A stretch of 64,000 bases of DNA, from NCBI GenBank assembly GCA_015060555.1, contig SUYG01000023.1, forward strand, positions 1-64,000, written 5' to 3'. The notes under the pieces were generated by a model, which was given only the letters and a program-made list of their open reading frames with translations, ran no database searches and was not told where the DNA came from. Below are positions 41,706-50,740 of the stretch, in pieces. Both the position numbers and the translations under genes were made by a program. Source of the stretch: Physcousia sp015060555. Lineage in GTDB: Bacteria > Bacteroidota > Bacteroidia > Bacteroidales > Bacteroidaceae. Numbering within the stretch: the first letter of the stretch is position 1; each line of letters starts with the position of its first letter.

Positions 41706-42971
41706 ATGAGCAATAGATATAACGATATAGAAGGAAAGGTGGCCGGTGGTCGCCGTATCGTCATCACCGGCATGGGCATTTGGTCATGCCTGGGAACAGA
41801 CTTGGAAACGGTCAAGGAGTCGCTCTACCAAGGCCGCTCCGGCATCGGCCTGCGGGCAGAGCGCCTGCAGTACGGCTACCGCTCGGGCCTCACGGGCATC
41901 GTGGAGACCCCTGTCATCACCAAACAAATGCTGGACCGCCACACGCGTGCCGGTATGTCTGAGGAGGCACAGTATGCCTACATGGCCAGTCGTCAGGCCT
42001 TCGCACAGGCCGGCATGGACGACCAGTACCTTCGTGAGAACGAGGTGGGCTGCATCTTCGGCAACGACTCGTCGGCGAAGCCCGTCATCGAGGCTTCCAA
42101 GATCATGGAAGAGAAGCACGACTCAGCCATGCTGGGCTATGGCATCATCTTCCAGTCCATGAACTCCACGGTGAACATGAACCTCTCGACCATCTTCCAT
42201 TTACGCGGCATCAACTTCACCATCAGCGCAGCCTGTGCCAGCGGCAGCCACAGCATCGGGCTGGGCTACATGCTCATCAAGCAGGGCCTGCAGGACATCG
42301 TGCTGGCAGGCGGCGCCCAGGAGACGAACTATTACTCGATGGCCTCCTTCGACGCACTCAACGCCTTTTCCGTCCGCATGGACGAGCCTACGAAGGCCAG
42401 CCGCCCCTTCGACCGCGACCGCGACGGTCTCATCCCCAGTGGTGGTGCAGCAGCACTCGTGCTGGAGGACTATGACCACGCCGTGGCGCGCGGCGCCAAC
42501 ATCCTGGCGGAAATCGTCGGTTACGGCTTCAGCAGCAACGGCGGCGGCATCTCGGAGCCCAGCGACGAGGGCAGCGTCATCGCCATGCAGCGCGCCCTGA
42601 GGGATGCCGGCATGACACCAGCCGACATCGACTACATCAACGCCCACGCCACCTCGACGAAGCAGGGCGACATGTATGAGGCCATGGCGCTGAACCGCCT
42701 CTTTGCCGGACAGCACGCACTCATCAGCAGCACCAAGAGCATGACGGGTCATGAGTGCTGGATGGCAGGCGCCAGCGAGGTCATCTACAGCGTCATCATG
42801 ATGCAGAACAACTTCGTGGCACCCAACATCAACCTCGAGAATCCCGATGAATGCGCCGCGAACCTCAACCTCACGGCCAAGACCGTGGACACCGAGCTCA
42901 ACGCTATCCTCTCCAACAGCTTTGGCTTCGGCGGCACCAACTCGGCGCTGGTAATCAGGAAGGTGAGATGA
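41706..42971 (+). CDS. Beta-ketoacyl-ACP synthase (FabF-like, ApeR-type)
   Basis: A 421-residue ketosynthase with a complete Cys-His-His set: C177 in TISAACASGSHS, H314 in YINAHATSTKQG and H349 in STKSMTGHECWM. NSFGFGGTNSALVI is the C-terminal glycine loop. It probably performs initiation or early condensation of the polyene. It is separated from the reductase by a repeat spacer and from the next gene by a tataaa-type repeat spacer. Confidence 0.9.
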   Translation: MSNRYNDIEGKVAGGRRIVITGMGIWSCLGTDLETVKESLYQGRSGIGLRAERLQYGYRSGLTGIVETPVITKQMLDRHTRAGMSEEAQYAYMASRQAFAQAGMDDQYLRENEVGCIFGNDSSAKPVIEASKIMEEKHDSAMLGYGIIFQSMNSTVNMNLSTIFHLRGINFTISAACASGSHSIGLGYMLIKQGLQDIVLAGGAQETNYYSMASFDALNAFSVRMDEPTKASRPFDRDRDGLIPSGGAAALVLEDYDHAVARGANILAEIVGYGFSSNGGGISEPSDEGSVIAMQRALRDAGMTPADIDYINAHATSTKQGDMYEAMALNRLFAGQHALISSTKSMTGHECWMAGASEVIYSVIMMQNNFVAPNINLENPDECAANLNLTAKTVDTELNAILSNSFGFGGTNSALVIRKVR

Positions 42972-42975
42972 GAAG

Positions 42976-43008
42976 AAAGTATAAAATATAAAATATAAGA
43001 TATAAACG
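42976..43008. repeat. tataaaa tandem repeat spacer
   Basis: About four units of tataaaa/tataaga lie in the spacer between the ketosynthase and the LRR gene. Confidence 0.5.
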
Positions 43009-43034
43009 GGATTTAAGATAATAAAGATAAAAAC

Positions 43035-43952
43035 ATGAAACACCTAATGACTCTGCTGCTCCTAATGGTTGCTTCCGTGGCAATGGCGCAGGACATCATT
43101 GTAAAGAAGGATGGCAGCATTCTGAATGTGTACAACCTGGAGGAGAGTGCCACCTCTTACTTCTACACGCTGGAGCCTTCGTCCGGGGCCTCAGTACTCA
43201 AAATCAACAAGGACGATGTCTTCTCGGTAAAGAAGAAGGATGGCGAAGCCCAAGTCGTCAACCCTGCTGCCGCTGCTGCCGCACCCGCCGCTGCTGCCGC
43301 ACCCGCTGCTGCTGCCACCACGCCTGCTGCTGCCAGCAATACGCCAGGGCAGCGTGAGCCCGTCACGGCCAAGCTCACCACTTCCGTTCGCACAGAGAAG
43401 GGGCGTCGCTGTTTCTCGGCCTGCACGCCGGATGGCCATGAGCTGAACTACCGCATTATCTCCGATGCCGACGCCACTGTGGAGGTTACCAAGGGAGAAT
43501 ACCACGCCCGTGAGTATGTGATTCCCGAATACATCGACATCGAAGGCAAGCAATATACCGTCACGGAAATCGGAGAGAAGGCATTCTTCCGCGAGAAGAC
43601 CGTGCGCAGAGTGCAGTTTCCCCTAACGCTGAAGCGCATCGGTGAATCGGCATTCACCTATGCCAACCTGGACCGCATCGACATCCCCGAGGGTGTTGAG
43701 GAACTCTGTAACTATGCCTTCGCTGGCACCGGATTCAGGGTCACCAGTCCCGTCATCTACATCCCCTCCTCTGTCACGAAACTTGGGCGCAGCTGCTTTC
43801 ACGCCTGCGGCTCCAACACTAGCTACCGCGGCTTCTGCCAGGAGACATTCACCAATATGCCCGACTTCATCAACGAGGGCAACTGCAAGAACTATGGTAT
43901 CGACGAGGAGGCTGTGGAAGCCTACTACAGGCGCAAGGCAATGAGTAAGTAA
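43035..43952 (+). CDS. Exported LRR_5-type protein with Ala/Pro linker
   Basis: A 305-residue protein with signal peptide ending ASVAMAQ. It begins with a small domain (DIIVKKDGSILNVYNLEES, IKINKDDVFSVKKKDGE-like) common in exported Bacteroidales proteins, then an Ala/Pro-rich linker of about 35 residues, then an LRR_5 region (VTEIGEKAFFREKTVRRVQF, IPEGVEELCNYAFAGTGF). Its place inside the cluster is unexpected. It could be a surface or assembly factor for the pigment, or an unrelated passenger; no catalytic motif is seen. Confidence 0.7.
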   Translation: MKHLMTLLLLMVASVAMAQDIIVKKDGSILNVYNLEESATSYFYTLEPSSGASVLKINKDDVFSVKKKDGEAQVVNPAAAAAAPAAAAAPAAAATTPAAASNTPGQREPVTAKLTTSVRTEKGRRCFSACTPDGHELNYRIISDADATVEVTKGEYHAREYVIPEYIDIEGKQYTVTEIGEKAFFREKTVRRVQFPLTLKRIGESAFTYANLDRIDIPEGVEELCNYAFAGTGFRVTSPVIYIPSSVTKLGRSCFHACGSNTSYRGFCQETFTNMPDFINEGNCKNYGIDEEAVEAYYRRKAMSK

Positions 43953-44003
43953 ACAAACACAATAAACCCCTATTATTAACCCTTTAACAACAAAACAAAA
44001 ACT

Positions 44004-44525
44004 ATGAAACGTACTCTTTTAACAGCTATCATGGCTGTAGCAGCTGTCGTAGCATTCGCAGGCAACCCCATCAAGGTCACCGGTGGCGACAAGAAATTCT
44101 TCAAGAATGCCGAGGGCGGTATGCTCCTGGAGGTATCTTATGACGGTGCCACCTTTGACGGCAAGATGCCCCTGACCGACAAGTACAGCGACATCCCCAA
44201 CAAGACACGCATCTCCTACGACGGCTTCATCGAGGAGTTCGGCGAGAAGAACAAGAAGATCACCTTCGTGACCACCCCCGCTGAGGCTAAGTACAAGATG
44301 ACCATCAAGATCACCAAGATTGACGAATTCATCAACATGTTCGGCTTCGTGGCAGGTCCCTGCATCCGCGCTTGGGGCATCCTCACCGTGACACCCATCG
44401 AGGGCGGTGAGCCCCTGCTCGTAGTGGACATCGACGAGGTTGACGGTGGCTCCTCTGTGACCACAGACCGCGCCTGGAACGACTGCTTCGGCGAACTCGG
44501 CAAGCGCATCGCTAAGCTGAAGTAA
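44004..44525 (+). CDS. Exported protein of unknown function
   Basis: A 173-residue protein with signal peptide (LLTAIMAVAAVVAFAG). The mature part is a compact alpha/beta domain (GGMLLEVSYDGATFDGK, ITFVTTPAEAKYKMTIKITK, RAWGILTVTPIEGGEPLLVV). I do not recognise a family. It lies 51 bp after the LRR protein gene and may form an exported pair with it. Confidence 0.65.
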   Translation: MKRTLLTAIMAVAAVVAFAGNPIKVTGGDKKFFKNAEGGMLLEVSYDGATFDGKMPLTDKYSDIPNKTRISYDGFIEEFGEKNKKITFVTTPAEAKYKMTIKITKIDEFINMFGFVAGPCIRAWGILTVTPIEGGEPLLVVDIDEVDGGSSVTTDRAWNDCFGELGKRIAKLK

Positions 44526-44575
44526 GGTCAGATAGTCAATCGTAAATTGTAAATCCGTTAATTGTAAAATCCTTC

Positions 44576-45685
44576 ATGAATCTCACTCCTGCCTTGGAGA
44601 AGGCATACACGAAAGAGCCGCTGTCGGCTCGCGAGGCACAGCGTCTGGCGGAGTTCATCGCCTGGGGACCTGTGGTGTTTCAGGCTTCACGCCTAATGGT
44701 GAAATTCGGCATCCTGGACATGCTGCGCGATTCCGACCAGGGACTGACGCGACAGGAAGTATGCGCGAAGACAGGACTCACGGACTACGCCGTGAAGTGT
44801 CTGCTGGAAGCCTCGTTGTGCATCGGCACGGTGTTGGTAGATCCTGCCACCGACCGCTTCACCATCTCCAAGACAGGGTGGTTCCTGCTGAATGATCCAG
44901 CCACTCGGGTTAACATCGATTTCAACCACGATGTTAACTACGAGGGCTGGTTCCATTTGGAGGAGGCCCTGAAGGAAGGACGCCCTGCCGGGCTGGAGCA
45001 TTTCGGCTCATGGCCCACCATCTACGAAGCCCTCAGCGAGCTGCCCGCACAGGTGCAGAAGAGCTGGTTTGGCTTCGACCACTTCTACAGTGATTCCTCG
45101 TTCCCCGAGGCACTGAAGATCATCTTCGACGAACACCATGTCCGCTCGCTCTACGATGTTGGTGGCAACACCGGCAAATGGGCGCTGCAGTGCGTGGGCT
45201 ACAACCCCGATGTGGAAGTCACCATCCTCGACTTGCCGCAGCAGATAGGAATGATGCGCGAGAACGTGGCTGGCAAGACCGGCGCCGAACGCATCAAGGG
45301 ATTTGGCATCAACCTTCTGGACACCGAGGCGACCTTCCCGCAACGTGAAGGCGGCCTCGATGCCATCTGGATGAGCCAGTTCCTGGACTGCTTCAGCATG
45401 GAGCAGATTGTGGGCATACTGCAGCGTGCCAAGGCCGCCATGACGCCGCACACGCGCATCTATATCATGGAAACATTGTGGGACCGCCAGCGCTTCGAGC
45501 CCGCAGCCTTCTGCCTGACCATGACCAGCCTCTACTTCACGGCGCTGGCCAATGGCAATTCCAAGATGTACAACACCGAGGACATGCAGCAGTGCATCCG
45601 TGAAGCCGGACTGGAGTTGGAGCAGATCCACGACAACCTGGGACAGGGGCACAGCATTTTGGTGTGCAAGATGAGTGAAAAGTGA
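44576..45685 (+). CDS. SAM-dependent O-methyltransferase-like protein
   Basis: A 369-residue enzyme with an N-terminal winged-helix dimerisation domain (MLRDSDQGLTRQEVCAKTG, YAVKCLLEASLC) and a Rossmann methyltransferase domain with SAM loop SLYDVGGNTGKWALQ and VEVTILDLPQQIGMM, as in plant-type/Methyltransf_2 enzymes. Aryl-polyene head groups are often O- or C-methylated, so it is a candidate for that step. The last codons (CKMSEK) are already part of the gtgaaaa spacer repeat. Confidence 0.8.
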   Translation: MNLTPALEKAYTKEPLSAREAQRLAEFIAWGPVVFQASRLMVKFGILDMLRDSDQGLTRQEVCAKTGLTDYAVKCLLEASLCIGTVLVDPATDRFTISKTGWFLLNDPATRVNIDFNHDVNYEGWFHLEEALKEGRPAGLEHFGSWPTIYEALSELPAQVQKSWFGFDHFYSDSSFPEALKIIFDEHHVRSLYDVGGNTGKWALQCVGYNPDVEVTILDLPQQIGMMRENVAGKTGAERIKGFGINLLDTEATFPQREGGLDAIWMSQFLDCFSMEQIVGILQRAKAAMTPHTRIYIMETLWDRQRFEPAAFCLTMTSLYFTALANGNSKMYNTEDMQQCIREAGLELEQIHDNLGQGHSILVCKMSEK

Positions 45686-45735
45686 AAAGTGAAAAATGAA
45701 AAGTGAAAAGTGAAAAATGAAAAGTGAAAAATGGA
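45675..45735. repeat. gtgaaaa/atgaaaa tandem repeat spacer
   Basis: About eight units of gtgaaaa(gt/at) begin inside the last codons of the methyltransferase gene and run into the spacer. Confidence 0.75.
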
Positions 45736-45793
45736 ATTTTCACATCGAAATAACGAATTTAATTTTGAAATAGTATAATTGTAAAATTACATC

Positions 45794-46036
45794 ATGACAA
45801 GACAAGAAATTGAAGAGAAGGTGAGGAACTTCCTCATCGAAGACCTCGAAATCGATGAGGAAAAGATTACCGACGATGCCAAACTGAAGGACGACATGGG
45901 CATTGACAGCCTCGACTTCGTGGACATCGTCGTCATCGTGGAAAAGAACTTCGGCTTTAAGATCAAACCCGAGGAGATGGCTGGCGTCACCACGCTGCAC
46001 GAGTTCTGCGACTACATCGAGAGCAAGGTGGCTTAA
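45794..46036 (+). CDS. Acyl carrier protein 1 of the cluster
   Basis: An 80-residue carrier protein. DDMGIDSLDFVDIVVIVEKN contains the phosphopantetheine Ser at residue 39. The sequence is acidic with the three-helix ACP pattern. It would carry the growing polyene. It lies 4 bp upstream of the LpxL-like acyltransferase gene, so the pair is translationally linked. Confidence 0.93.
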   Translation: MTRQEIEEKVRNFLIEDLEIDEEKITDDAKLKDDMGIDSLDFVDIVVIVEKNFGFKIKPEEMAGVTTLHEFCDYIESKVA

Positions 46037-46040
46037 CCGC

Positions 46041-46940
46041 ATGGAGGCACAGCACTCAGAATGGAAAGGTACTACAGGCGGCACACCTTGGATGCAGAAG
46101 TCCTTGGTGTATGCCCTCGCCTGGCTACCCCTGCCCTTTGTCTATTGCGGCATGGCCATCTTCGTGGTTCCTTTCTACATGCTCTTCAACCATCAGGGCT
46201 ATCTTAGCCAGTACCACTTCTTCCGTCAGCGCCTAAGCCGTTCTCCGCTGCGCGCCTTCTTCGATGTCTATCTCAACCACTGTCGCTTCGGCCAGATCAT
46301 ACTGGACCGTTTCGCGTTTTATGGTGGCCGGCGTTTCAAGCTGATTGTGGAGGGCAACGAGCGCTTCATGGCGATGACGCATGAGCCTCACGGTTTCATG
46401 CAGCTGGGCGCTCATGTGGGCAACTTCGAGTTGGGCGGCTACATGCTCACGCAGGACCGCAAACCCATCAACGCCCTGGTCTTCAGCGGCGAGACGGGCA
46501 CGGTGATGGAGAACCGCACGCGTGTGTTCCAGCATCAGAACCTGCGGCTCATCCTCACGGGCGAAGGCATGGACCACATCTTCGAACTCAACCGCGCGCT
46601 GGCCGACGGCGAGATTGTCTCCATGCACGGCGACCGCGTTTTCGGTTCGCAGAAGACGGTGTCGGTGAAGGTGCTGGATGCTCCTGCGCAACTTCCCTTA
46701 GGACCCTACCTCCTGGCAGCCACGCGTGAGGTGCCTGTGTTCTGCACCTTCGTCATGAAGGAGACCACCAACACCTACCACGTCTTCGTGCGCCTGCTGG
46801 AGATCAACGCTGAGGAGACCACGACCGTGCGGCAGCGGGCGGCGGCACTGGCACAGGCCTTCGCCGACAACCTCTCGGAGATCGTGCGCCGCTATCCGCA
46901 CCAATGGTTTAACTACTACGAGTTTTGGCAACATGAATGA
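46041..46940 (+). CDS. LpxL/HtrB-like acyltransferase
   Basis: A 299-residue membrane-associated enzyme with an N-terminal hydrophobic segment (YALAWLPLPFVYCGMAIFVV). The catalytic HX4E motif is HVGNFELGGY (H125, E130), and EGEIVSMHGDRVFG-like text (GEIVSMHGDRVFGSQ) is the second conserved block. In aryl-polyene clusters such enzymes transfer the acyl chain to a lipid anchor. It is tightly packed between the first ACP and the dehydratase-like gene, whose start overlaps its end by 8 bp. Confidence 0.85.
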   Translation: MEAQHSEWKGTTGGTPWMQKSLVYALAWLPLPFVYCGMAIFVVPFYMLFNHQGYLSQYHFFRQRLSRSPLRAFFDVYLNHCRFGQIILDRFAFYGGRRFKLIVEGNERFMAMTHEPHGFMQLGAHVGNFELGGYMLTQDRKPINALVFSGETGTVMENRTRVFQHQNLRLILTGEGMDHIFELNRALADGEIVSMHGDRVFGSQKTVSVKVLDAPAQLPLGPYLLAATREVPVFCTFVMKETTNTYHVFVRLLEINAEETTTVRQRAAALAQAFADNLSEIVRRYPHQWFNYYEFWQHE

Positions 46941-47379
46941 AATAGATTTCGCATCCATCGATGTGCAGGAGCTGCTGCCGCAGCGCCCGCCGTTTGTGAT
47001 GATCGACAAACTGTTGAACTTCGATGAAGTGAACACCACCACCTGCTTCCAGGTGCGCGCTGACAATATCTTCGTTGAGGGCGAGGTGTTGAACCCCTGC
47101 GCGCTGGTCGAGAACATCGCCCAGACGTGCGCGGCACGCATGGGCTACATCAACCATTATATCTACAGGGAAAATGTCAAGTTGGGATTCATCGGCAGTG
47201 TGCGCGACCTCATTATCCTGCGCGATGTAAAGGTCGGCGAAGTCTTGACGACTGCCATCGAGGTGATGGAGGAAATCATGGGACTGACGCTGGTGCGCGC
47301 CACCGTCACAGTGGCCGGGGAGACCATCGTGACGGCAGAGATGAAGATAGCACTCACCGACATCGATGCTGCGGCGTAA
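46933..47379 (+). CDS. Hot-dog dehydratase-like protein lacking the catalytic His (ApeP/ApeI-like partner A)
   Basis: A 148-residue FabZ-like hot-dog protein. QELLPQRPPFVMIDKLL matches the FabZ start, but the HFPGxPxxPG motif reads FVEGEVLNPCALVENIAQT: the catalytic His is missing while the Glu (E60) is kept. The other hot-dog protein of the cluster (at 50374) shows the reverse pattern. A heteromeric dehydratase with a shared active site is likely, in line with the known ApeI:ApeP complex. It overlaps the acyltransferase gene upstream. Confidence 0.8.
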   Translation: MNEIDFASIDVQELLPQRPPFVMIDKLLNFDEVNTTTCFQVRADNIFVEGEVLNPCALVENIAQTCAARMGYINHYIYRENVKLGFIGSVRDLIILRDVKVGEVLTTAIEVMEEIMGLTLVRATVTVAGETIVTAEMKIALTDIDAAA

Positions 47380-47397
47380 CGGATTAACGACTTCACA

Positions 47398-47823
47398 ATG
47401 AAAGAACTCAAGGCAAGCAAACTTTTCGATATCCGCTTCAGCGAGGTGGACTCGATGAATGTCGTCTGGCACGGCTCATACCCGCTCTACTTCGAGGATG
47501 CGCGCGAGGAGTTCGGACGCAAGTATCAGCTGGAGTACCTCCGCATCGCCGATTTCGGTTACTTCGCGCCGCTCGTGGACCTCGAGTTCCACTACCGCAA
47601 GCCGCTGCTCTACCAGATGCGCCCCCGCATCGACATCACCTATCACCCCACTGAGGCGGCGAAGATCATCTTCGACTACGAGATCTACGACACCGCCACA
47701 GAGGAGCTCATGGCACACGGACGCAGCGTGCAGGTGTTCATGGACAAGGATTACCATCTCGTGTGGACCAACCCCGAGTTCTACCAGGAATGGAAGCGGA
47801 TGTGGGGAGTGGAGGCCTTTTAA
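47398..47823 (+). CDS. 4HBT-family acyl-ACP/CoA thioesterase
   Basis: A 141-residue hot-dog thioesterase. RFSEVDSMNVVWHGSYPLYF with the catalytic Asp and WHG, then EDAREEFGRK, are the YbgC/4HBT signature. It resembles ApeK and would hydrolyse aberrant or mature acyl chains. It lies 18 bp after the dehydratase-like gene, and a repeat spacer begins right at its stop. Confidence 0.88.
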   Translation: MKELKASKLFDIRFSEVDSMNVVWHGSYPLYFEDAREEFGRKYQLEYLRIADFGYFAPLVDLEFHYRKPLLYQMRPRIDITYHPTEAAKIIFDYEIYDTATEELMAHGRSVQVFMDKDYHLVWTNPEFYQEWKRMWGVEAF

Positions 47824-47880
47824 AGTTTAAGGTTTAAGAGTTTAAGGTTTAAGAGTTTAAAGTTTAAGGGTTTAAAGATA
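47823..47880. repeat. Heptameric tandem repeat spacer (gtttaag units)
   Basis: About seven units of agtttaag/ggtttaag begin at the stop codon of the thioesterase and run to the leader of the second carrier protein. Confidence 0.75.
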
Positions 47881-47899
47881 AAAACATAATATACTTATC

Positions 47900-48157
47900 A
47901 TGGAAGAACTGATTATTGAACTGAAGAAACAGATTATCGAAGTGTTGAACCTGGAGGATGTCCAGCCCGAGGACATCGAGAACGATGCCCCGCTGTTTGG
48001 CGAAGGACTGGGCCTGGATTCCATCGATGCCCTGGAACTCATCGTCATGATGGAGAAGGTCTATGGCATCAAGATCAAGGACCCCTCCGCTGGCAAGGAA
48101 ATCTTCAAGTCGATCAACACCATGGCGGATTTCGTCAGCAAGAACAGAACAAAGTAA
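47900..48157 (+). CDS. Acyl carrier protein 2 of the cluster
   Basis: An 85-residue carrier protein; GEGLGLDSIDALELIVMMEK holds the phosphopantetheine Ser at residue 41. It directly precedes the KS-CLF fusion, which suggests it is the carrier for elongation while ACP 1 serves transfer, or the reverse; both ACPs are typical of aryl-polyene clusters. Confidence 0.93.
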   Translation: MEELIIELKKQIIEVLNLEDVQPEDIENDAPLFGEGLGLDSIDALELIVMMEKVYGIKIKDPSAGKEIFKSINTMADFVSKNRTK

Positions 48158-48175
48158 ACTCCAATACGACTGCCC

Positions 48176-50377
48176 ATGATGGAACCTATCATGATCACGG
48201 GTGCCGGCATCGTCTCTGCCATCGGTGCAAACCGCGCGGAGACGTTGACGGCGTTGCTCAACAGACAGACGGGCATTGCTCCGCTGCACTACCTGAAGAC
48301 CGCCCACCGCGAGTTCCCCGTGGGGGAAGTCAAGATGAGCGACGAGGACATGAAGCAGCGCCTCGGCATCACACAGGAGCCCACCACGCGCACAAGCCTG
48401 ATGGGGATGCTGGCCTTGCAGGAAGCGCTGGACTCCGCTGCGCTCACGGGGCGCAGGGACTTGAATGTCATGCTCGTGTCGGGTACCACCGTGGGCGGCA
48501 TGGACAAGAGCGAGCAGTACTATCTGGACTACCTCTCCAACGACGACCGCAACGCGTATATCCGCACCCATGACTGCGGTGCCACCACGGAGCTGATGGC
48601 TCAGCACTTCGGCCTCTTCACGATGGCCACCAGCATCTCCACCGCCTGCTCCTCGGCTGCCAATGCCATCATCCTGGGCGCCAACCTGATTCGCAGCGGG
48701 CGTGCAGAGATTGTCGTCGTGGGCGGTGCCGAGTGCATCACCAAGTTCCATCTCAATGGTTTCAACTCGCTCATGATTCTCGATCATGAGCAATGTCGTC
48801 CCTTTGATGCCACGCGCGCAGGTTTGAATCTGGGCGAGGGTGCTGCCTATCTCGTCTTGGAGACAGCGGCGTCGGCACGCCGTCGCGGTGTGCAGCCCAT
48901 GGCCACCCTCAGCGGCTACGGCAATGCCTGTGATGCCTTCCACCAGACGGCCTCCAGCGACGATGGCGAAGGAGCTTACCTGGCGATGCAGAAGGCTCTG
49001 CGCTTAGCGGGCTTGCAGCCGGAGGATATCGATTATGTCAACGCCCATGGCACCGGAACGCCCAACAATGATGTCAGCGAGAGTCAGGCCCTGTTCCGCC
49101 TCTTCGCGGACAAGTTGCCGCCTGTGTCGTCCACCAAAGGCATGACAGGCCACACCACCAGCGCCTCGGGCTCTGTGGAGGCGGTCATCTGCTTGCTGGC
49201 GCTGCAGCACGGTTTCATCCCCGCCAACTACGGTTGGAAGGAGCCCATGGAAAATGGCGTGGTGCCCGTTGCCCAAGTGCAGAAGGGCGTAGCGCTGCAC
49301 CATGTGATGTGCAACTCCTTTGGCTTCGGCGGCAACGACTCCAGCCTTATCCTCTCTACCGCTGCATCATCCAAGGGCCGCCAACAGCAGCCTACACCTA
49401 TTATATATATAAAGGCCGCCACGCAGATCTCGGCACAGCAGCCCCTCTGCGAGGACTGGATGACCGAGCCCGTTCTGCTCTCCGAGCCCTACGTACGCAG
49501 CACCGACCCCGACTTCAAGGCATGGCTCAGTCCCTTGGAGTCCCGCAGAATGGGTAAGATCATGCGCCGCGCCCTCGTGACAGCCATGAAGGTGATGCAG
49601 GACACCGGCATCCCCCAACCCGATGCCATCGTCACGGGCACTGGCCTGGGTTGCATCGAGAACACCGAGCTCTTCCTGGACCAGCTCTGTCGCGAAGGCG
49701 AGGAGATGCTGAAGCCCACCTACTTCATGCAGTCAACACACAACACCATCAGTTCCCTCATAGCCATCAAGGGCGGCTGCCACGGCTACAACACCACGTA
49801 CAGCCACAAGGGCATCTCCTTTGACAGCGCTCTCCTGGATGCTTTCCTCCAGCTGCAGCTCGGCGACATCCGCACTGCGCTGGTGACGGGCAACGACGAG
49901 ATGACGCCCTCATACTTCAGCATCCTGCAGCGCACCGGCTACGTGGGCGCTCCGGGCGAAGTCGCAGCCACCGAAGCCTCGGCGGCGATGATGCTGACCA
50001 CAGAGCCCGGCGAGGCCCTGTGCAGCATCGAGGACGTGCGCCTCTCCCTTGGGATGCCGCAGCTGGCAACCTTCGCAGGAAGCGTGGATGCCATCATGCT
50101 GGGCTACAACGGCCAGGCCGACAACGACCGCGTGTACGAGGCACTGGCCGCACAGCTGCCGGACGTGCCGCAATTACACTACAAACATCTGTTTGGTGAG
50201 GGTTACACCACATCGGGCTTAGGCCTTTACGCCTCAGCACAGCTGCTGAAGCGCGGCCAGGCACCCGCTTTCATGCGCTGCGACGGCGGCAGCGAAGCCA
50301 TTCCTGTGAACAGGCTGCTATTCGTGAACCACAGTGACGGACAGGACGTCAGTTGCATATTGCTCAAAAGACTATGA
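48176..50377 (+). CDS. Ketosynthase fused to a chain-length-factor-like domain (ApeO-ApeC type fusion)
   Basis: A 733-residue single frame. Residues 1-400 form a complete FabF-like ketosynthase: C158 in ISTACSSAANAI, H291 in NAHGTGTPNND, H326 in KGMTGHTTSASG and CNSFGFGGNDSSLI at the end. Residues about 410-733 resemble the ketoacyl-synthase N-terminal (PF13723-like) partner: RRALVTAMKVMQDTGIPQPD, TGTGLGCIENTELFLDQL, TYFMQSTHNTISSLIAIKGG and ALVTGNDEMTP, with no active-site Cys in the KS position. In E. coli-type clusters these are two proteins (KS:CLF heterodimer). The last codon overlaps the next gene's ATG. Confidence 0.88.
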   Translation: MMEPIMITGAGIVSAIGANRAETLTALLNRQTGIAPLHYLKTAHREFPVGEVKMSDEDMKQRLGITQEPTTRTSLMGMLALQEALDSAALTGRRDLNVMLVSGTTVGGMDKSEQYYLDYLSNDDRNAYIRTHDCGATTELMAQHFGLFTMATSISTACSSAANAIILGANLIRSGRAEIVVVGGAECITKFHLNGFNSLMILDHEQCRPFDATRAGLNLGEGAAYLVLETAASARRRGVQPMATLSGYGNACDAFHQTASSDDGEGAYLAMQKALRLAGLQPEDIDYVNAHGTGTPNNDVSESQALFRLFADKLPPVSSTKGMTGHTTSASGSVEAVICLLALQHGFIPANYGWKEPMENGVVPVAQVQKGVALHHVMCNSFGFGGNDSSLILSTAASSKGRQQQPTPIIYIKAATQISAQQPLCEDWMTEPVLLSEPYVRSTDPDFKAWLSPLESRRMGKIMRRALVTAMKVMQDTGIPQPDAIVTGTGLGCIENTELFLDQLCREGEEMLKPTYFMQSTHNTISSLIAIKGGCHGYNTTYSHKGISFDSALLDAFLQLQLGDIRTALVTGNDEMTPSYFSILQRTGYVGAPGEVAATEASAAMMLTTEPGEALCSIEDVRLSLGMPQLATFAGSVDAIMLGYNGQADNDRVYEALAAQLPDVPQLHYKHLFGEGYTTSGLGLYASAQLLKRGQAPAFMRCDGGSEAIPVNRLLFVNHSDGQDVSCILLKRL

Positions 50378-50736
50378 AGCTATTGGATGCTATGTACTCC
50401 ATTGTGAGTGCCGAGGGTCAGCAGCTGCGCCTGCAGCTCCACCCCGAGCACGAGATATACCAGGCACACTTCCCTGGTAATCCCATCACACCCGGCGTAT
50501 GCCAGGTGCAGATTGTCGCCGAGTTGGCAGGACGCCAGCTACAGCGTCACCTCACCTTACACAAGGTGGTGAACCTGAAGTTCACGGCACCCGTCTCGCC
50601 CGTGGAGACACCGCAGATAGATGTCACACTGGCCTCCCTCAGCGAGGCCGAAGACTGCGTGAAAGTCAAGGGTACCATCGCCGCTGCCGGCACAGGGACG
50701 CTGATGACAAAGTTTAGCCTGGAATTTAAGAGTTAA
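50374..50736 (+). CDS. Hot-dog dehydratase-like protein with His but no Glu (ApeI/ApeP-like partner B)
   Basis: A 120-residue hot-dog protein. QAHFPGNPITPGVCQVQIVA keeps the FabA/FabZ catalytic His region, but the acidic residue of the EAMAQ position is Gln (QVQIVAE). The start MKLLDAMYSI overlaps the KS-CLF stop by 4 bp. It complements the other dehydratase-like protein (Glu but no His), so a heterodimer is the likely functional unit. The coupling to the KS-CLF fusion suggests equal stoichiometry. Confidence 0.8.
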   Translation: MKLLDAMYSIVSAEGQQLRLQLHPEHEIYQAHFPGNPITPGVCQVQIVAELAGRQLQRHLTLHKVVNLKFTAPVSPVETPQIDVTLASLSEAEDCVKVKGTIAAAGTGTLMTKFSLEFKS

Positions 50737-50740
50737 GCCT

